Under the pieces are notes generated by a model, which worked only from the letters and a program-made list of their open reading frames with translations, searched no databases and was not told the DNA's origin. This document shows positions 34,346 to 46,545 of a stretch of 64,000 nt of DNA, one piece after another; within the stretch, counting starts at the first letter, position 1; the number at the start of each line of letters is the position of its first letter. Origin of the DNA: Delphinapterus leucas (taxonomy: Eukaryota; Chordata; Mammalia; Artiodactyla; Monodontidae); the NCBI RefSeq assembly GCF_002288925.2, contig NW_022097999.1:16423285-16487284 (forward strand), written 5' to 3'. The position numbers were made by a program, and so were the translations under genes.

Positions 34346-34894
34346 TGCGGGAAGGAGACTCTGAGAATTTTAGTGCAAGTCGTTTATTTGGGAAGTGATC
34401 TGAGGAAGCACCAGTAGGGAGTGAGGGGCAGGAGGGGGTGTCGGAAAGCCAGTAAAAGGCGTCTCTTCAGGCCAGTTGCCCCTGGGGACCCCACTGAAGC
34501 TCAGTCCTCTGGGGATTCTGGGAGCAAGTGTAGAAAAGGCCTCAGAGTCATCTTACTCAAGGGGTATCTATCCACCAACACCCCATCTGTTGGGGCATTA
34601 ACTCTCCAGCACTGCCTGCCCGTGCAAGGGCCAAATGGCTCCCATAGCCAGGACAGTCCCCAGGCAGTAGCTGTGGGCACGTTGAAGCAGTGCTGAGGGC
34701 ATATGGGCAGATACCGACAGCCCCGGCACAGTGCTCACTGTTTGGTACATAGACGTGAAGAAGAGAGCATCCCAGCATCCCGGGGAGAGGTGACAGCATG
34801 TTCAAAGGCACTGAGGCCTGAAGGAGCCTAAACCATCCCAGCTTAAGGAGGAAAAATTATTTTCCAAGAAGAAAGGAGGGGGAGCTGGATGAAG

Positions 34895-35200
34895 ATGGTC
34901 AAAAGTTACAAACTTCCAGTTTTAAGATAAAAATGTACTGAGGATGTAACGTACCACACAGTGGCTATAGCTAACACTGCTGTATGGTGTATCTGAAACT
35001 TGTTAAGAGAGTAGAGCCTAAGAGGTCTCATCACAGGAGAAAACACGTTTTTTCTTTTTGTATCTATGTGAGGTGATGGATATTCACTAAACTTACTGTG
35101 GTAATTAATTCACAATATATGTAAGTCAAGTTGTTAAGCTGTACACTTTAGACTTATATAGTGCTGTATGCCAGTTGTATCTCGATAAAACTGGAAAGGA
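34895..35200 (+). mobile_element. Old L1 3' end
   Basis: Sense L1 3' tail: ggatgtaacgtaccacacag, tatctatgtgaggtgatgga, gttgttaagctgtacacttt, then tgtatctcgataaaactgg. Confidence 0.75.
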
Positions 35201-35379
35201 ATAAAAGAAGGAGGTGAGGAGGGGTCTGCGTTAAGGGACCCACTCTGGGGCCTTCTGAATGGACGTTCTCTGGGGGTGATGCAGACTTGTCTGGTGTCTG
35301 GGTGTTACACACTTGGGTGGGTTGGAGCTCATTGTCTGGGGCAGCACTCCCCCTGGGACTCTGCTGATGGAGATGTTTC

Positions 35380-35525
35380 ATATCTGTGCTGTCCAATACA
35401 GAAGACCCATGTGGCTGCTGAGCATTTGAAAATGTGGCTGGTGCAACCGAGGAATTGAATCTTTAATTTTATCCCATTGTGATGAATTTAAATGTCAGTG
35501 TCAGTGGGCAGGTTGGTTACTGGCT
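35380..35525 (+). mobile_element. MER3-like DNA transposon fragment
   Basis: Contains atatctgtgctgtccaatac, catgtggctgctgagcattt, gaaaatgtggctggtgcaac and a following AATTTTA-rich part, matching the left half of MER3 (hAT-Charlie group). The right inverted repeat is missing. Confidence 0.7.
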
Positions 35526-36890
35526 ACCGTCGTGGACAGTGCAGGTCCTCCACCACACTGTTGCCTCTCCATCCTCTGCAGCTAGGGCTCTGAGCTGCCC
35601 TGATCAAGAGCACCCCTGCGCCTGGAGTGCCACGTGGTCCCCCCTTCGTTTGGTCCTCAGATCCTCAGCCTTGTGTCCGGCTGCCACCTGCAGGATTTGG
35701 AGAGCAATGGGCAGAAGCTGGCCTGGTCCCTTATCAGGCCTGGGTCCCCTGATTTTCACTAGCCTCACCCCAAGGCATGTGACTATAGAGAGAAGGCCTG
35801 GTGAGAATGACTCTGGACACATTCTCAGAACTCTTGGAGAGGCCTTAGTGGAGAAGTTCCAGGTTCCCGTCTGCCATCTTTATGAAGTTAGCATGTGGTA
35901 AGGGTCTGGCTGGGCCTTACTTTCACTACTGGTCCGGGCTTGTTTTCAAATTATAAAAGGTACCTCCCTAATGCAGCTGGGCATTTTCAGAGAGGCTGGG
36001 CTTTCTGTGATAGGCCCTTGCAGAGATTTTGGGGTTGGAGGGCATGGAGGAGGTCAACTCTAGACAAAATGGGAGTCTGCTCTGAAGCCAGCGTGTCTGG
36101 ATGCCCTTTCTATTTCATCCTGCATGAAGGATAAAATTCATGTCTTTCTGTAGCAATGCTTCTCACACAGGGATTCGTGTGCCCCAGGGGAAGGTTCCAG
36201 GTTTCTTGGAGGTAAGGTCATATGTAGTGTAGAGCTGGCCTCTCCAAACGTCCAGCCGTGTTGGCCTATGGAACACACACACTGGAATCCTGCACCTCCA
36301 ACTCCAGCGCATACAAAGGCACGATATGATATTTTAGAATATTGAGCAAACTCAAAATCAAGAAATTACCAGGTGCCAATGATGGAGTGGGAACTGGCAC
36401 TGAGAATTCCTACAGGCCTGAAGAACTGTGGTCTTGGTTCCCCCGCAGGGACAGGCATAAGCCCTCATGGACAGTTGATTGATGGAACTGGACTCTGTCT
36501 AAGGCCAGGAGCAGGGACAAGACCCAGATCAGACAGCCCCTGTCCACCAGGTAAAACTATTAGGACCTTGAGCCTCCTACCTGTGGGAAGGTAGGGTCCT
36601 AATTCACACTCTCCATACAGTGTGGAAACCCCAACTTCAGAAGCTAACAAACGTGTTGACCTTATGGGGTTTCCAGTAGAGGCCACTTCAAAAACTTCTG
36701 CGGAGGGAGGTGCCTTCAATCCCAGGTACTTGTGGGATTACCTCGAATGTTAACTCCTGCTAAATAAAGACAAAAAATATAAAATATATGAGGAAGTCTA
36801 GCATCACTCACTCGTTCATTCATCCATCCATCCATTCAGCAGTTTCCTCTGGACACCTACTCTGTACCAGGGGCTAGAGACACATCAGGG
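35526..36890. other. Unassigned intergenic sequence
   Basis: No repeat or exon that I can name. A plus-strand ORF of 140 codons (35479-35901) overlaps the MER3 fragment at its start and has no domain. A short (CATC)n tract lies near 36818-36838. Confidence 0.35.
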
Positions 36891-36906
36891 TACAAAACAG
36901 AGACAA

Positions 36907-37112
36907 GGGCTTCCCTGGTGGCGCAGTGGTTGGGAGTCCGCCTGCCGATGCAGGGGACATGGGTTCGTGCCCCGGTCCGGGAAGATCCCACATGCCGCGG
37001 AGTGGCTACGCCCATGACCCATGGCCGCTGAGCCTGCGTGTCCGGAGCCTGTGCTCCTCAACGGGAGAGGCCACAACAGTGAGAGGCCCACGTACAGAAT
37101 AAAAAAAAAACA
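36907..37112 (+). mobile_element. CHR-type SINE
   Basis: Begins gggcttccctggtggcgcag and ends cccacgtacagaat plus an A run. Target-site duplication aaaacagagacaa at 36894-36906 and 37113-37125 is exact. Confidence 0.95.
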
Positions 37113-37299
37113 AAAACAGAGACAAATCTTGCATCGTTAGAACATATGTGTGGGAGTGACAGACAACAAATAACTTACACAGTAGGCTCAATAATGGTAA
37201 GAGTTACTGGGAAAAGTAAAGCAGGAAAGGGGATTAGGAAATCGTGGAGGTAGATGTCACAATTTAAAATATCACGATTAGAGAAGCCTCCCAGGGAAG

Positions 37300-38450
37300 G
37301 TGGTGAGCCAAGTGGATATTTGGGGGAATTCAAGGTACGAAATTTCCATCACCCCGAAAGACTCCCTCACTCTGCCCCTTCGTACTCAAACACCACCCTT
37401 AACCCTTGGCAACTGTTAATCCGTTCTCCCTATGGTTTTTCCTTTTCCATAATGTCATGTAAACGGAATTATACAGTCTATAGCTTTTTGAATCTGACTG
37501 CTTTCATTTACCATAGTGAACTTGAAATTCATCCATGTTGTTGCATGAATCTGTAGTCCGTTACTCTTTTTTTTTAAGATTTTATATTGGAGTATAGTTG
37601 ATTTACAATGTGTGTTAGTTTCAGGTGTACAGCAAAGTGATTCAGTTATACGTATACATGTATCAATTCTTTTTCAGATTCTTTTCCCATAAAGGTTATA
37701 ATAGAATATTGAGTAGAGTTCCCTGTGCAATACAGTATGTCCTTGTTGACTATTTTATATAGAGTAGTTTGAAACTGCTAATCCCAACCTCCTAATTTAT
37801 CCTCCCCCGACCTTTCCTCTTTGGTAACCATAGTTTGTTTTCTATGTCCGTGAGTCTGTTTTGTAAATATGTTCATTTATATCTTTTTTTTTTAGATTCC
37901 ACATATAAGTGATATCATACGATATTTGTCTTTCTCTATCCAACTTACTTCACTTAGTCTGGTAATCTCTAGGTCCATCCATGTTGCTGTAAATGGCATT
38001 ATTTCATTCTTTTTTATGGCTGAGTAATATTCTGTTGTATAAATATACCATATCTTCTTTGTTCATTCATGTGTCGATGGACATTTAGGTTGCTTCCATG
38101 TCTTGGCTATTGTAAATAGTGCTGCAGTGAACATTGGGGTGCATGTATCTTTTGGAATTGTGGATTTCTCTGGATATACGCCCTGGAGTGGGATTGCTGG
38201 ATCATATGGAAACTAGTTTTTTAAGGAACCTCCATACTGTTCTCCATAGTGGCTGTACCAATTTACATTCCCATAATCCATTACTCTTTATTGCTGAGTA
38301 GTATTTCATCATTTATTCACCTGTTGGAGGACATTGGGATGTTTCTAGCTTTTGGAGATTATAAGTAAAGCTGCAATAGACATTCACATATTGATTTTTG
38401 TGTGCAGATAGGTTTTAATTTCTCTTGTGAAAATAATTCAGCAGTTGTTT
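37300..38450 (-). mobile_element. Old L1M 3' end split by a younger L1
   Basis: Antisense L1M: aacccttggcaactgttaat, aatgtcatgtaaacggaatt, gaaattcatccatgttgttg, then after the interruption ctttattgctgagtagtatt and ggacattgggatgtttctag. Confidence 0.75.
37569..38274 (-). mobile_element. Younger L1 3' fragment nested in L1M
   Basis: Antisense artiodactyl-type L1 3'UTR and the end of ORF2: ggagtatagttgatttacaa, gtacagcaaagtgattcagt, ttgctgtaaatggcattatt and ctccatagtggctgtaccaa. Flanked by a diverged duplication, tccgttactctttt on the left and tccattactcttta on the right. Confidence 0.85.
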
Positions 38451-38504
38451 TCCTGTTGTAAATGTATGTGTTGAGTTCTTGGTATGTTCCAAGATTATTC
38501 TAAA

Positions 38505-38695
38505 AGCTTCCCACTGGATAAAACTCATTGAAGCCTCACATCAACCCCACAGTGTAGGAGCTGTTGTTATTCCGATTTTAAGAATGGGAAAACCATAACT
38601 GAGATTAAGTGACTTGCCCAAGACGACAGCAGGGAAGCGTTGGAGTTGAGATCTGAGCCCAAGTAGCCTCGTTCTAGAGCCAGCACTGCCAAACA
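38505..38695 (-). mobile_element. MIR SINE
   Basis: Antisense MIR: gctgttgttattccgatttt, agattaagtgacttgcccaa, gacgacagcagggaagcgtt, then ttgagatctgagcccaagta. Confidence 0.8.
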
Positions 38696-38699
38696 CCAT

Positions 38700-38875
38700 G
38701 GTATGTACATCCATTATCCCATTTAATCCTCCCAGCTACAAAATGAGATAGATGATGTTATCCCCATTTTACAGATGAGAGAACCAAGGCTCACAGGTGA
38801 AGTAACTGGTTCATAATCACACATATGTGGTAGAGTTCAGATTCAAACCAAGCTCAGATTTACCTAAATTAATAT
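38700..38875 (-). mobile_element. MIR SINE, second adjacent copy
   Basis: Antisense MIR: tcccatttaatcctcccagc, tatccccattttacagatga, gaaccaaggctcacaggtga, aagtaactggttcataatca. It directly follows another MIR in the same orientation. Confidence 0.8.
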
Positions 38876-39227
38876 ACCAAGTTAGTGCTCTTAGCTGCTC
38901 TCCTACACTTCTTCCACATATAAATTATTTCTAGTAAGTACTTCATCCTTAACTGTTCTCTAGTTGCTTTCAGGTGTGTTGATCTTGTCTCTTCCATATG
39001 CGTTTTCCTTTGTGTGTCACATGTCTGTGCCTCCTAGCACTGAATGCAGCACCCAGTATGTAGTAAATACTTAGTAAATGCTGAATGAATGACAAACAGT
39101 GCAATTGGTGTGTTCCTCTCTTTCCTGCTGTTGGAGTTTGGAGGGCTTTCCACCCATATCTCATGATTTTTTAGGAAACCAATTCTAAGCGAAACAAAAT
39201 ATCTTGCTTCTCAGCAATGGAACTTGC

Positions 39228-39228
<1 letters not shown>

Positions 39229-39272
<44 letters not shown>
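39229..39272. repeat. (CA)n microsatellite
   Basis: An uninterrupted CA tract of about 22 units. Confidence 0.95.
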
Positions 39273-39274
<2 letters not shown>

Positions 39275-39869
39275 CTCAGACTCCCTACTCTCAATTTGGC
39301 TACTAGGCTGATAGAGGAAACCCAGTCTATTTCACTGCCCAAGAGCCCTGCACCACTAGTTAAGGAGAATGGGGCCAGTCTGGTGGGGCCAGCTTTGTGT
39401 GGATAATTCCCCTTTCCTGGATCCAGCGACTCTACTCAAGTCTATGCCTGTTGTTATCTTTCAAGCAGTGGATGAGCCAGCAGCAGGGGAGACTGGCTTC
39501 TAACTTCAGCTTTTGTGGTTCTCCTAACGGTCAGATCTAATCCCATGTTCTCCTTTTCTGTGGAGATGCAAACAGGCAAGTCCAGCTTTACCGACGAACA
39601 TTTAATTCAGCACCTATTGATGTTAAACACTGTAAATGAGACATTATACATGGCTTCTTCCCTCAAGGAGTCACAGTCTAGTTAGAGATAAGACTGAGAG
39701 AATTAGGGGACACAAAGTCTACTCCTGAATGTTGAAGACCCAGAAACAGAGGTCTCTGATGGATTCACTGTCCGAGTCCCCTAGGGTGGTGTAGCCTCTT
39801 CCAGGTGTACAAACCTTGGTTTGGACCCTCCAAGCAGAGGCCCCCTGCCTGCCTTTCCATACTTTCCTT

Positions 39870-40090
39870 CTGCAACTCATTTTATATTCCACAAACATGT
39901 ACTGAATACTTCCTATGTGCCAGGCACCGTGCTGGCCACTGCAGGTGATCCCACATGGTGGGAGGATAGAGTGTGGGTGGGGAAGGTGGTGAGAGATGAG
40001 GCAGGGTCCAGATCGTGAAAGTCATCATAAGCAGAGCCACGAACTTTGGGCTTTTTCCTGGTGGAAATGGAGAGCCACTCCCCAGCTTGC
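39870..40090 (-). mobile_element. L2 LINE fragment, antisense
   Basis: Contains tactgaatacttcctatgtg and ccaggcaccgtgctggccac, then cagggtccagatcgtgaaag, all in antisense L2 order. Confidence 0.65.
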
Positions 40091-40335
40091 ACTTGAAGCT
40101 ACAACCTAGTGTTTCCCACATGCACAAAACTTCCCCATTTCCATGTCTGGGATTATGCTGCTGCCACTACCTGGATGCCAACTCCTCCCACTTCTCCCCC
40201 TTTTTTTCACTTAATTCCACTGATTTTCAGAGGCACTGTCCATGCGTCACAGGATGCCATGTTCCTACAGCACCTGTGATAACCCCTTTGGTGACACTCA
40301 TCGCCTGTAGGGAAATGAGCTGACCATGTTTCTTT

Positions 40336-42100
40336 TTAAAAAAATTGAAGTAGGGGCTGCCCTGGTGGCGCAGTGGTTGAGAGTCCGCCTGCCGATGCAG
40401 GGGACACGGGTTCGTGCCCCGGTCCGGGAAGATCCCACATGCCGCGGAGCAGCTGGGCCCGTGAGCCACGGCCACCGAGCCTGCGCGTCCAGAGCCTGTG
40501 CTCCACAACGGAAGAGGCCACAACAGTGAGAGGCCCGAGTATCGCAAAAAAAAAAAAAATTGAAGTAGAGTTGATTTACAATGTATTATTTCTGGCGTAC
40601 AGCAGGGTGATATATGTATTCAGTTATATATACATATATGTATTCTTTTTCTGGTTCTTTTCCATTATAGGTTATTATAAGATATTGAATATAGTTCCCT
40701 GTGCTATACCGTAGGACGTTGTTGTTTATCTATTTTAAAAATAGTGGTTCATATCTGCTAATCCCAAGCTCCTAATTTATCCCTCCCCTCCTCTTTCCCC
40801 TTTGGTTACCATAAGTTTGTTTTCTATGTCTGTGAGTCTGTTTCTGTTTTGTAAATAAGTTCATTTGTGTCACTTTTTAGATTCCACATATAAGAGATAT
40901 GATATTCGTCTGACTTCACTTAGTATGGTAATCTCTAGGTCCATCCATGTTGCTGCAAATGGCATTATTTCATTCTTTTTTATGGCTGAGTAATATTCCG
41001 TTGTATATATGTACCACATCTTCTTTATCCATTCATCTGTCAATGGACTTTTACGCTACTCCATGTCTTGGCTATTGTAAATAGTGCTGCAATGAACACT
41101 GGGGTGCATGTATCTTTTTGAATTATGGTTTTCTCCAGATATATGTCCAGCAGTGGGATTGCTGGATCACATGGTAACTCTAGTTTTAGTTTTTTAAGGA
41201 ACCTCCATACTATTTTCCATAGTGGCTGCACCAATTTACATTCCCACCAACAGTGTAGGAGGGTTCCCTTTTCTCCACACCCTCTCCTTTATCATTTGTA
41301 AACTTTTTAATGATGGCCATTCTGACCAGTGTGAGGTGATACCCCATTGTAGTTTTGATTTGCATTTCTCTAATAATTAGTGATTTTGAGCAACGTTTCA
41401 CGTGCCTATTGGCCATCTGTATGTCTTCTTTGGAGAAATGTCTATTTAGGTCTTCTGCCATTTTTTGATTTTTTAATTTTTTAATTTTTTTTGAGTTCTA
41501 TGAGCTGATTGTATATCTTGGATATTAAGCCCTTGTTGATTGCATCATTTGCAAATACTTTCTCCCAGTCCCTAGGCTGTCTTTTTGTTTTGTTTATGGT
41601 TTCCTTTGCTGTGCAAAAGCTTATAAGTTTGAGTAAGTCCCATTTATTTTTGCTTTTATTTCTATTGCCTTGGGAGAGTGACGTAAGAAAACATTGCTAC
41701 AATTTATATCAGAGAATGTTTTGCCTATGTTCTCTTCTAGTTTCATGGTGTCATGTCTTATATTTAAGTATTTAAGCCATTTTGTGTTCTTTTTGTGCAT
41801 ATGGTGAGGGTGTGTTCTATCTTTGTTGATTTGCGTGTAGCTAGCTGTCCAGCTTTCCCAACACCATTTGCTGAAGAGACTACCCTTTCTCCTTTCTCCA
41901 TTGTATTCTTGCCTCCTTTGTTGAAGATTAATTGACCATAGGTGTGTGGGTTTATTTCTGGGCTCTCTACTCTGTTCCATTGATCCATATGTCTGTTTTT
42001 GTGCCAATACCATGCTGTTTTGGTTGCTGTAGCTTTGTAGTATTGTCTGAAGTTTGGAAGGGTGATGTCTCCAGCTTTGTTCTTTTTTCTTAGGATTGCT
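40336..42100 (-). mobile_element. L1 3' part (ORF2 end and 3'UTR), SINE inside
   Basis: Minus-strand L1 of about 1.5 kb after removing the SINE. It includes the ORF2 C-terminal region in broken frames (41040-41234, 41210-41461 and 41621-42141, with [17 protein letters not shown]) and the 3'UTR. A CHR SINE inserted in its 3' end, duplicating aaaaaaattgaagtag. Confidence 0.85.
40354..40552 (+). mobile_element. CHR-type SINE
   Basis: Begins gggctgccctggtggcgcag and ends in a run of A. It inserted in the L1 3'UTR with the duplication aaaaaaattgaagtag on both sides. Confidence 0.95.
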
Positions 42101-42689
42101 ACGGCAACTCTCGGTCTGCTGACCACGTATCTTGTCTCCAATCAGATGCTTAGCTCCATGTCTAATAAATGTCTATATCCCCTGCTCTTTCAACATATGG
42201 ACCTGGTGCAAAACAGTTGCTTGATTAAAAAAAAAAAAGTTACTGAACTATTGAATTAATAATGGTGGACAGACCCAGCAATACCCTAAAGCTATAGAAG
42301 CATCAGGGAGAAGAGACTGGAAATTGAAAGAGAGAGGGAAGACTAAATCAGGGACAGCTCCAGAGGACACGTGAAGCTGTTCTCACTTAATCTACAGAGG
42401 TACAGTCTGGTCTCTCAGCTCTGCCCGAGTCACCCATTGCTCCTGATCCATGTAAAACACTTTGAACAGGGACAGGCACACACCATGCAACCGATAGATG
42501 TTAGTTCTTCTTATTAGCAGAGGTCTTCAATCCTGTCACCAACTCTTTTCCCAGTTCTAGAAATAAATTAAGAGTTGTATTCTGTTTCTGGACCCTGATT
42601 CAAAAGCTTGACTGCTTAAGAAAGTGAGTTCTAGCCTGGAAAGTGAGGAGTTTGCCCTATGAGAGCATTTAATACAAATATTTGAGGAA

Positions 42690-43400
42690 AAGTTTGTCCT
42701 TCTGTTTTTATGCTTTGGTGGATTTCTTTCATTCTATCTTACAAGTCACTAACTCTCTCTTCAGCTGTGTCTAGTCTGTTTAACCTATCCATTGAGATTT
42801 TTATTTCAATAATATTTTTCACTTGTAGGAGTCCTATGTGGTTCTTTTTCACCATATCTACCTGCTCGTGTTTCTTTCTTTTTTTTGGCTGCCTTGGGTC
42901 TTCGTTGTTGCGCATGGGCTTTCTTTAGTTGCGGCGAGTGGGGGCTACTCTTTGTTGTGGTGCGTGGGCTTCTCATTGCAGTGGCTTCTCTTGTTGTGGA
43001 GCATGGGCTCTAGGCATGCAAGCTTCAGTAGTTGCAGCACACGGGCTCAGTAGTTGCAGCATGCAGGCCCTCGAGCATGCGGGCTTCAGTAGTTGTGTCT
43101 CGCGGGCTCTAGAGTACAGGCTCAATAGTTGGGGCACACGGGCTTAGTTGCTAAGCGGCATGTGGGATCTTCCTGGACCAGGGATTGAACCCGTGTCCCC
43201 TGCATTGGCAGGTGGATTCTTAACCACTGTGGCCCCAGGGAAGTCCCTAACCTGCTCATGTTCCATAATCTCTGTTATGTGGATGATAGTCTTTTAACTA
43301 CTTGAACATTTTCAGCATTCTTACTTTTCAAATTGCTCTATTATTTCTTGTACATTAGGAATGAATTCTGTTGTTGGGCATGTGAACTCTTTGACCCCAT
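42690..43400 (-). mobile_element. Old L1 or HAL1 ORF1 region, split by a SINE
   Basis: Antisense of an L1-type ORF1 coiled-coil region, with caagtcactaactctctctt, cagctgtgtctagtctgttt and, after the SINE, attctgttgttgggcatgtg. It could be HAL1, which carries ORF1 only. Diverged. Confidence 0.45.
42874..43249 (-). mobile_element. Long CHR-type SINE
   Basis: About 375 bp in reverse, with several internal copies of a cttcagtagttg-type phrase. It ends with ggccccagggaagtccct. Target-site duplication acctgctc(g/a)tgtt at 42860-42872 and 43250-43262. Confidence 0.9.
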
Positions 43401-43985
43401 AACACTGGAATTCCCCAGTTCTGCCTTTAAATCTGTGCTCTTGTCTATATTCTCTCATGTCCTTAGTGATCTCATCCAGTCTCATGGGTTCAAATACTAT
43501 CCCCATGCCTGTGACATCCAAATTTATATCTCCAGCATAGATATCCTCTATTAACCCTAATTTATCCAACTGTCTACCCAATATCTTCACATAGTCTGTA
43601 CAAAACTGAATTCCTTAATCTTCCCCACAAAACTCTTGTCTAACTTTGGTCTTCCCATCTGAGTTAATAGCAACTCCCTCCTTCTAATTGCTCAGGTCAA
43701 AAAATCCTACAGTAATCCTGACTCCTGTTAAAACAGGTCAGATCATGTTATTTCTCTGCTTAAAACCAGTGACTTGCAGTGACATATAAAGCCCCACAAC
43801 AAAAATAAACAAAACACACACCCAAAAAGCTACACAATCTGGTTCCCCTCTCTGGCTTCATCTCCTATTATTCTTCCTCTCGCTTACACCTCTTCAGCCA
43901 AAGCGGTCTCCTGTGTTTTGAAACTTTCAGTGTGCTTCTGCCTTAGGGCATCTACCGTTGCTGTTCCATAATGCCATGTAAATAG
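43400..43985 (+). mobile_element. L2 LINE ORF2 / 3' region
   Basis: Sense L2 order is clear: tgggttcaaatactatcccc, atgcctgtgacatccaaatt, tatatctccagcatagat, atttatccaactgtctaccc, ttgctcaggtcaaaaaatcc, aggtcagatcatgttatttc. The 89-codon minus-strand ORF at 43321-43590 is its shadow. Confidence 0.8.
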
Positions 43986-44039
43986 AACCATATAGTACAT
44001 AGCCTTTGGAGTCTGACTTCTTTCATTTACCATATGGAG

Positions 44040-44260
44040 GAAAAGGAAAAACTATAGAAAGAACAGATCAGAGGTGGCCAAGGGTTAAGGGTGGTGTTTG
44101 ACTACAAAGGAGCAGAGTGAGGGAGTCTTTTGGGGGTGATGAAAGTTTTTTACCTTGATTGTTGTGGTGGCTGTATGACTCTATGCATTTGTCAACATTC
44201 ACGGAACTGTACACTGAAGAATGAATTTCACTGTATGTAAATTTTAAAAAAAGCAAAACA
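44040..44260 (+). mobile_element. Old L1 3' end
   Basis: Sense L1 tail: gaggtggccaagggttaagg, tcttttgggggtgatgaaag, ttgttgtggtggctgtatga, cggaactgtacactgaagaa. Confidence 0.75.
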
Positions 44261-44274
44261 AAATCACAGAAAAC

Positions 44275-44990
44275 GGTTGCAAGTTTCAGGAAAAACTAAA
44301 TGCAACATTGTGGAGAGGTGGGGAGGCAGGAAATACAATCAGACACACACAAGGATTCTCAGTGAAAAGAGGTTCACTTTATCCAGCAATGAATGAGCTG
44401 CTTCTCAAAATACATCTGACATAAAACTGTTTGAAATTAGCTGGACTCTAGCTGCATAAAAGACAGAAGGAGAGTTGACAGGCATGTGTGACTGCTCACC
44501 TGCTTCTAAGAAATTACAGTCTCTGCTAGAGCCAAATGCTCCAGGTTTAGGGACCCAGTATTTGAGATGACTGGTGTCTGATAATGTTCTAGGAAACCCT
44601 GTGTTCAGTGGAGTCCTGTCCCAAAGGGAATGCTCAGTTTCACACTGGGACAACTCTCACCAAAGCTCCACGAAGCTTACTTCGACGAACTTTAGGATCA
44701 GTGCTCACCGGAGGGCTGACTTTGTGGTTTAGATTATTCTTCCTTTCCCAGGAAGGTCAATTATCAACTCTGAACATCTGCTGACTGTGCATCTTTCCTG
44801 GTCAAATGTATTGTGTTAATGAAGTTCATCAACCATAAAACCTAGTGATGGATTGTTTCTCCCCACACCTTGCTGTGGTGGAAAGAAAGAAAGAAAGATA
44901 AAGACAACCTAGGACTTGAGAAGATCTGACCCAGAGTTATAGTTAGGCTTCAGAGCTGTCCAAATGAGCCTGGTTCTATAAAGAAGAACC
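44275..44990. other. Sequence just downstream of TTC17
   Basis: No repeat or exon recognised, apart from a short (GAAA)n tract near 44880-44899. It directly follows the likely poly-A site of TTC17. Confidence 0.4.
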
Positions 44991-44999
44991 ACACCACAG

Positions 45000-46014
45000 A
45001 CCTATTCTCATAAACAACTTTTATTTTTGTCCTCAGTATGTGCCCTTGAAGACTCCCAAATGCCTGGAGTTTCTGACTCTCCTTGGACCAGAGGCATAAG
45101 CATTGTACGGAACACTCAACCTTGGCTCTTCACTCTCCTGAGGGGCTAAGTCTGAAGGCCTCAGAGAGAGGGAGCTGACACTCATGCCTCATCCCAAGAT
45201 GGGTAACACAGTGAATAAAGAATTAGTAAAACATAGACTCAGTCTGTAGAGGGCTTCAAATATACATATTCTCTATATATAAACCTGTTTATATATATAG
45301 GATTTCAACTTATTGGTTTCCTTGTGATTTGTAATTAAAGTACAAATGATATCGATGTTGTACACTGCTGATTTCCCCTTCTCAGCCCCCCTCCCTCCCC
45401 AACATAAATAACATCACAAAGGTCAGGTGATCCTAAGAGTTTTTGTTGTAAATATTTTGTTTTTAAAATCATTTCCCCTTCCTCCCCCGCAAACTACCTG
45501 TGAGAGTTTGGATCGGAGCAGCATGGAACGGACAAGGCTGGGGGCAGCATGGAGATCTAGTGGGGAGAGCGCGGAACATTGCTTCTCACTGACTGGCACC
45601 AGATGGGCTTCTGCATTTCCACTGACAAAAGAGGCTACGACGGGAAGCAGAGAATGTGCGATGCGGTTTCGCCCTCCTCCGAATTGGAGGAGGCTGGCTG
45701 GACCACTGAGAAAAGCCCTAAAGGCATCGAGGTTTTGGAGACAGAGCACAGCTCCAGAAATGTCTTGGCTCAGTATTTACACAATATCTTTAGGCTGCAT
45801 TTTCCTTTTAAGAAATTTATGTTTCTGAGGTTGGCTGGGGGAAAGAAGGAACTTAAAAACCAAAACAAAACAATTCCCACATATGTAAAAGTCCTGTTAT
45901 ATGTCTTACTCAGTTATTGTCATAAACATCATTAAAAGGAGATACTGACAATGATTGGTTTCTTATTCCTTTTCTGAAGAGCATGAGAAAAGAGAGACAG
46001 AAGGGAGGAGTGAG
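45000..46014 (-). other. TTC17: TTC17 3' untranslated region
   Basis: From the stop codon at 46015-46017 down to about 45000 the sequence holds no recognisable repeat, in contrast to its surroundings, as expected for a conserved 3'UTR. The AATAAA signal at 45020-45025 suggests cleavage around 44995-45010. A length of about 1 kb is plausible for this gene. The end point is inferred. Confidence 0.65.
45020..45025 (-). terminator. TTC17: Poly-A signal AATAAA of TTC17
   Basis: The minus strand reads AAATAAAAG here, about 990 bp after the TTC17 stop codon, with no other canonical AATAAA noted in the preceding UTR. Confidence 0.6.
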
Positions 46015-46146
46015 CTAAGGAGAGCGCCGGCCCTTCTTCAGAATTAAGTGACACTGGATGGTCTGGATTCGGTTCTTGGCCGGGACAAACTCGGGCTGCA
46101 GCTTCAGTGTAGATTCGTACCACACCAGTGCTTTTTCAAACTCTTC
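46015..46146 (-). CDS. TTC17: TTC17 last coding exon
   Basis: Encodes the last 43 residues of tetratricopeptide repeat protein 17, from EEFEKALVWYESTLKLQPEF to the C-terminus LILKKGRRSP, then TAG at 46015-46017. The acceptor reads ctgcccctcacag before GAAGAG. The exon begins in phase 0, matching the phase-0 donor of the upstream exon. Together with the end of that exon it forms a complete 34-residue TPR with the consensus L7, G8, Y11, A20, Y24 and P32. TTC17 is reported to act in actin organisation and ciliogenesis; TPRs are protein-binding helical hairpins. The identification rests on recalled TTC17 protein sequence. No disabling change is seen. Confidence 0.93.
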   Translation of the reverse strand, partial: EEFEKALVWYESTLKLQPEFVPAKNRIQTIQCHLILKKGRRSP

Positions 46147-46439
46147 CTGTGAGGGGCAGAGGGACAAAAGTGAGAGGGGTACTACCACCAGGCTAAATAT
46201 ATATGGTGACTTCTTTTTCTGTGAAAAGCACATCTGTGGTAGTGACGATCCTGCAGTATTTTCTCAGTGGATCTAAATCTCTGAGGAAAACTCTAAGGTC
46301 TGGAGGAAACAACTACCTCCATCCCCAAGGTATGAAATAACAAAGAAAATTATGGCAGAGCCCAAGAACCAGAGGGAAAGGGGAGATCAAGTTTATAGAG
46401 GTTTGGCCCAACAAAAGGAGTAACTGTGGTGGCAACAGT

Positions 46440-46545
46440 AAGAACCAACATTACTGAGTACCTGCTGCGTGCCAGGCACAGTGCTAGGTGCTTTATGGAA
46501 TCCCTTCCTTTAATCCTCACAGAAACCTCTAGAACTATGTCTGGC
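46440..46545 (-). mobile_element. MIR SINE fragment in TTC17 intron
   Basis: Contains tactgagtacctgctgcgtg, ccaggcacagtgctaggtgc and aatcctcacagaaacctcta. Confidence 0.7.

Noticed and set aside
33602..34398. ORFs of 126 and 167 codons
   Set aside because: They lie in L2 3' sequence.
43321..43590. 89-codon minus-strand ORF with a protein-like look
   Set aside because: It lies antisense to a clear L2 segment.
1..45000. miR-670 and miR-129-2, which lie downstream of TTC17 in human
   Set aside because: I looked for the mature sequences on both strands by eye and did not see them; from the human spacing they may lie beyond the window.
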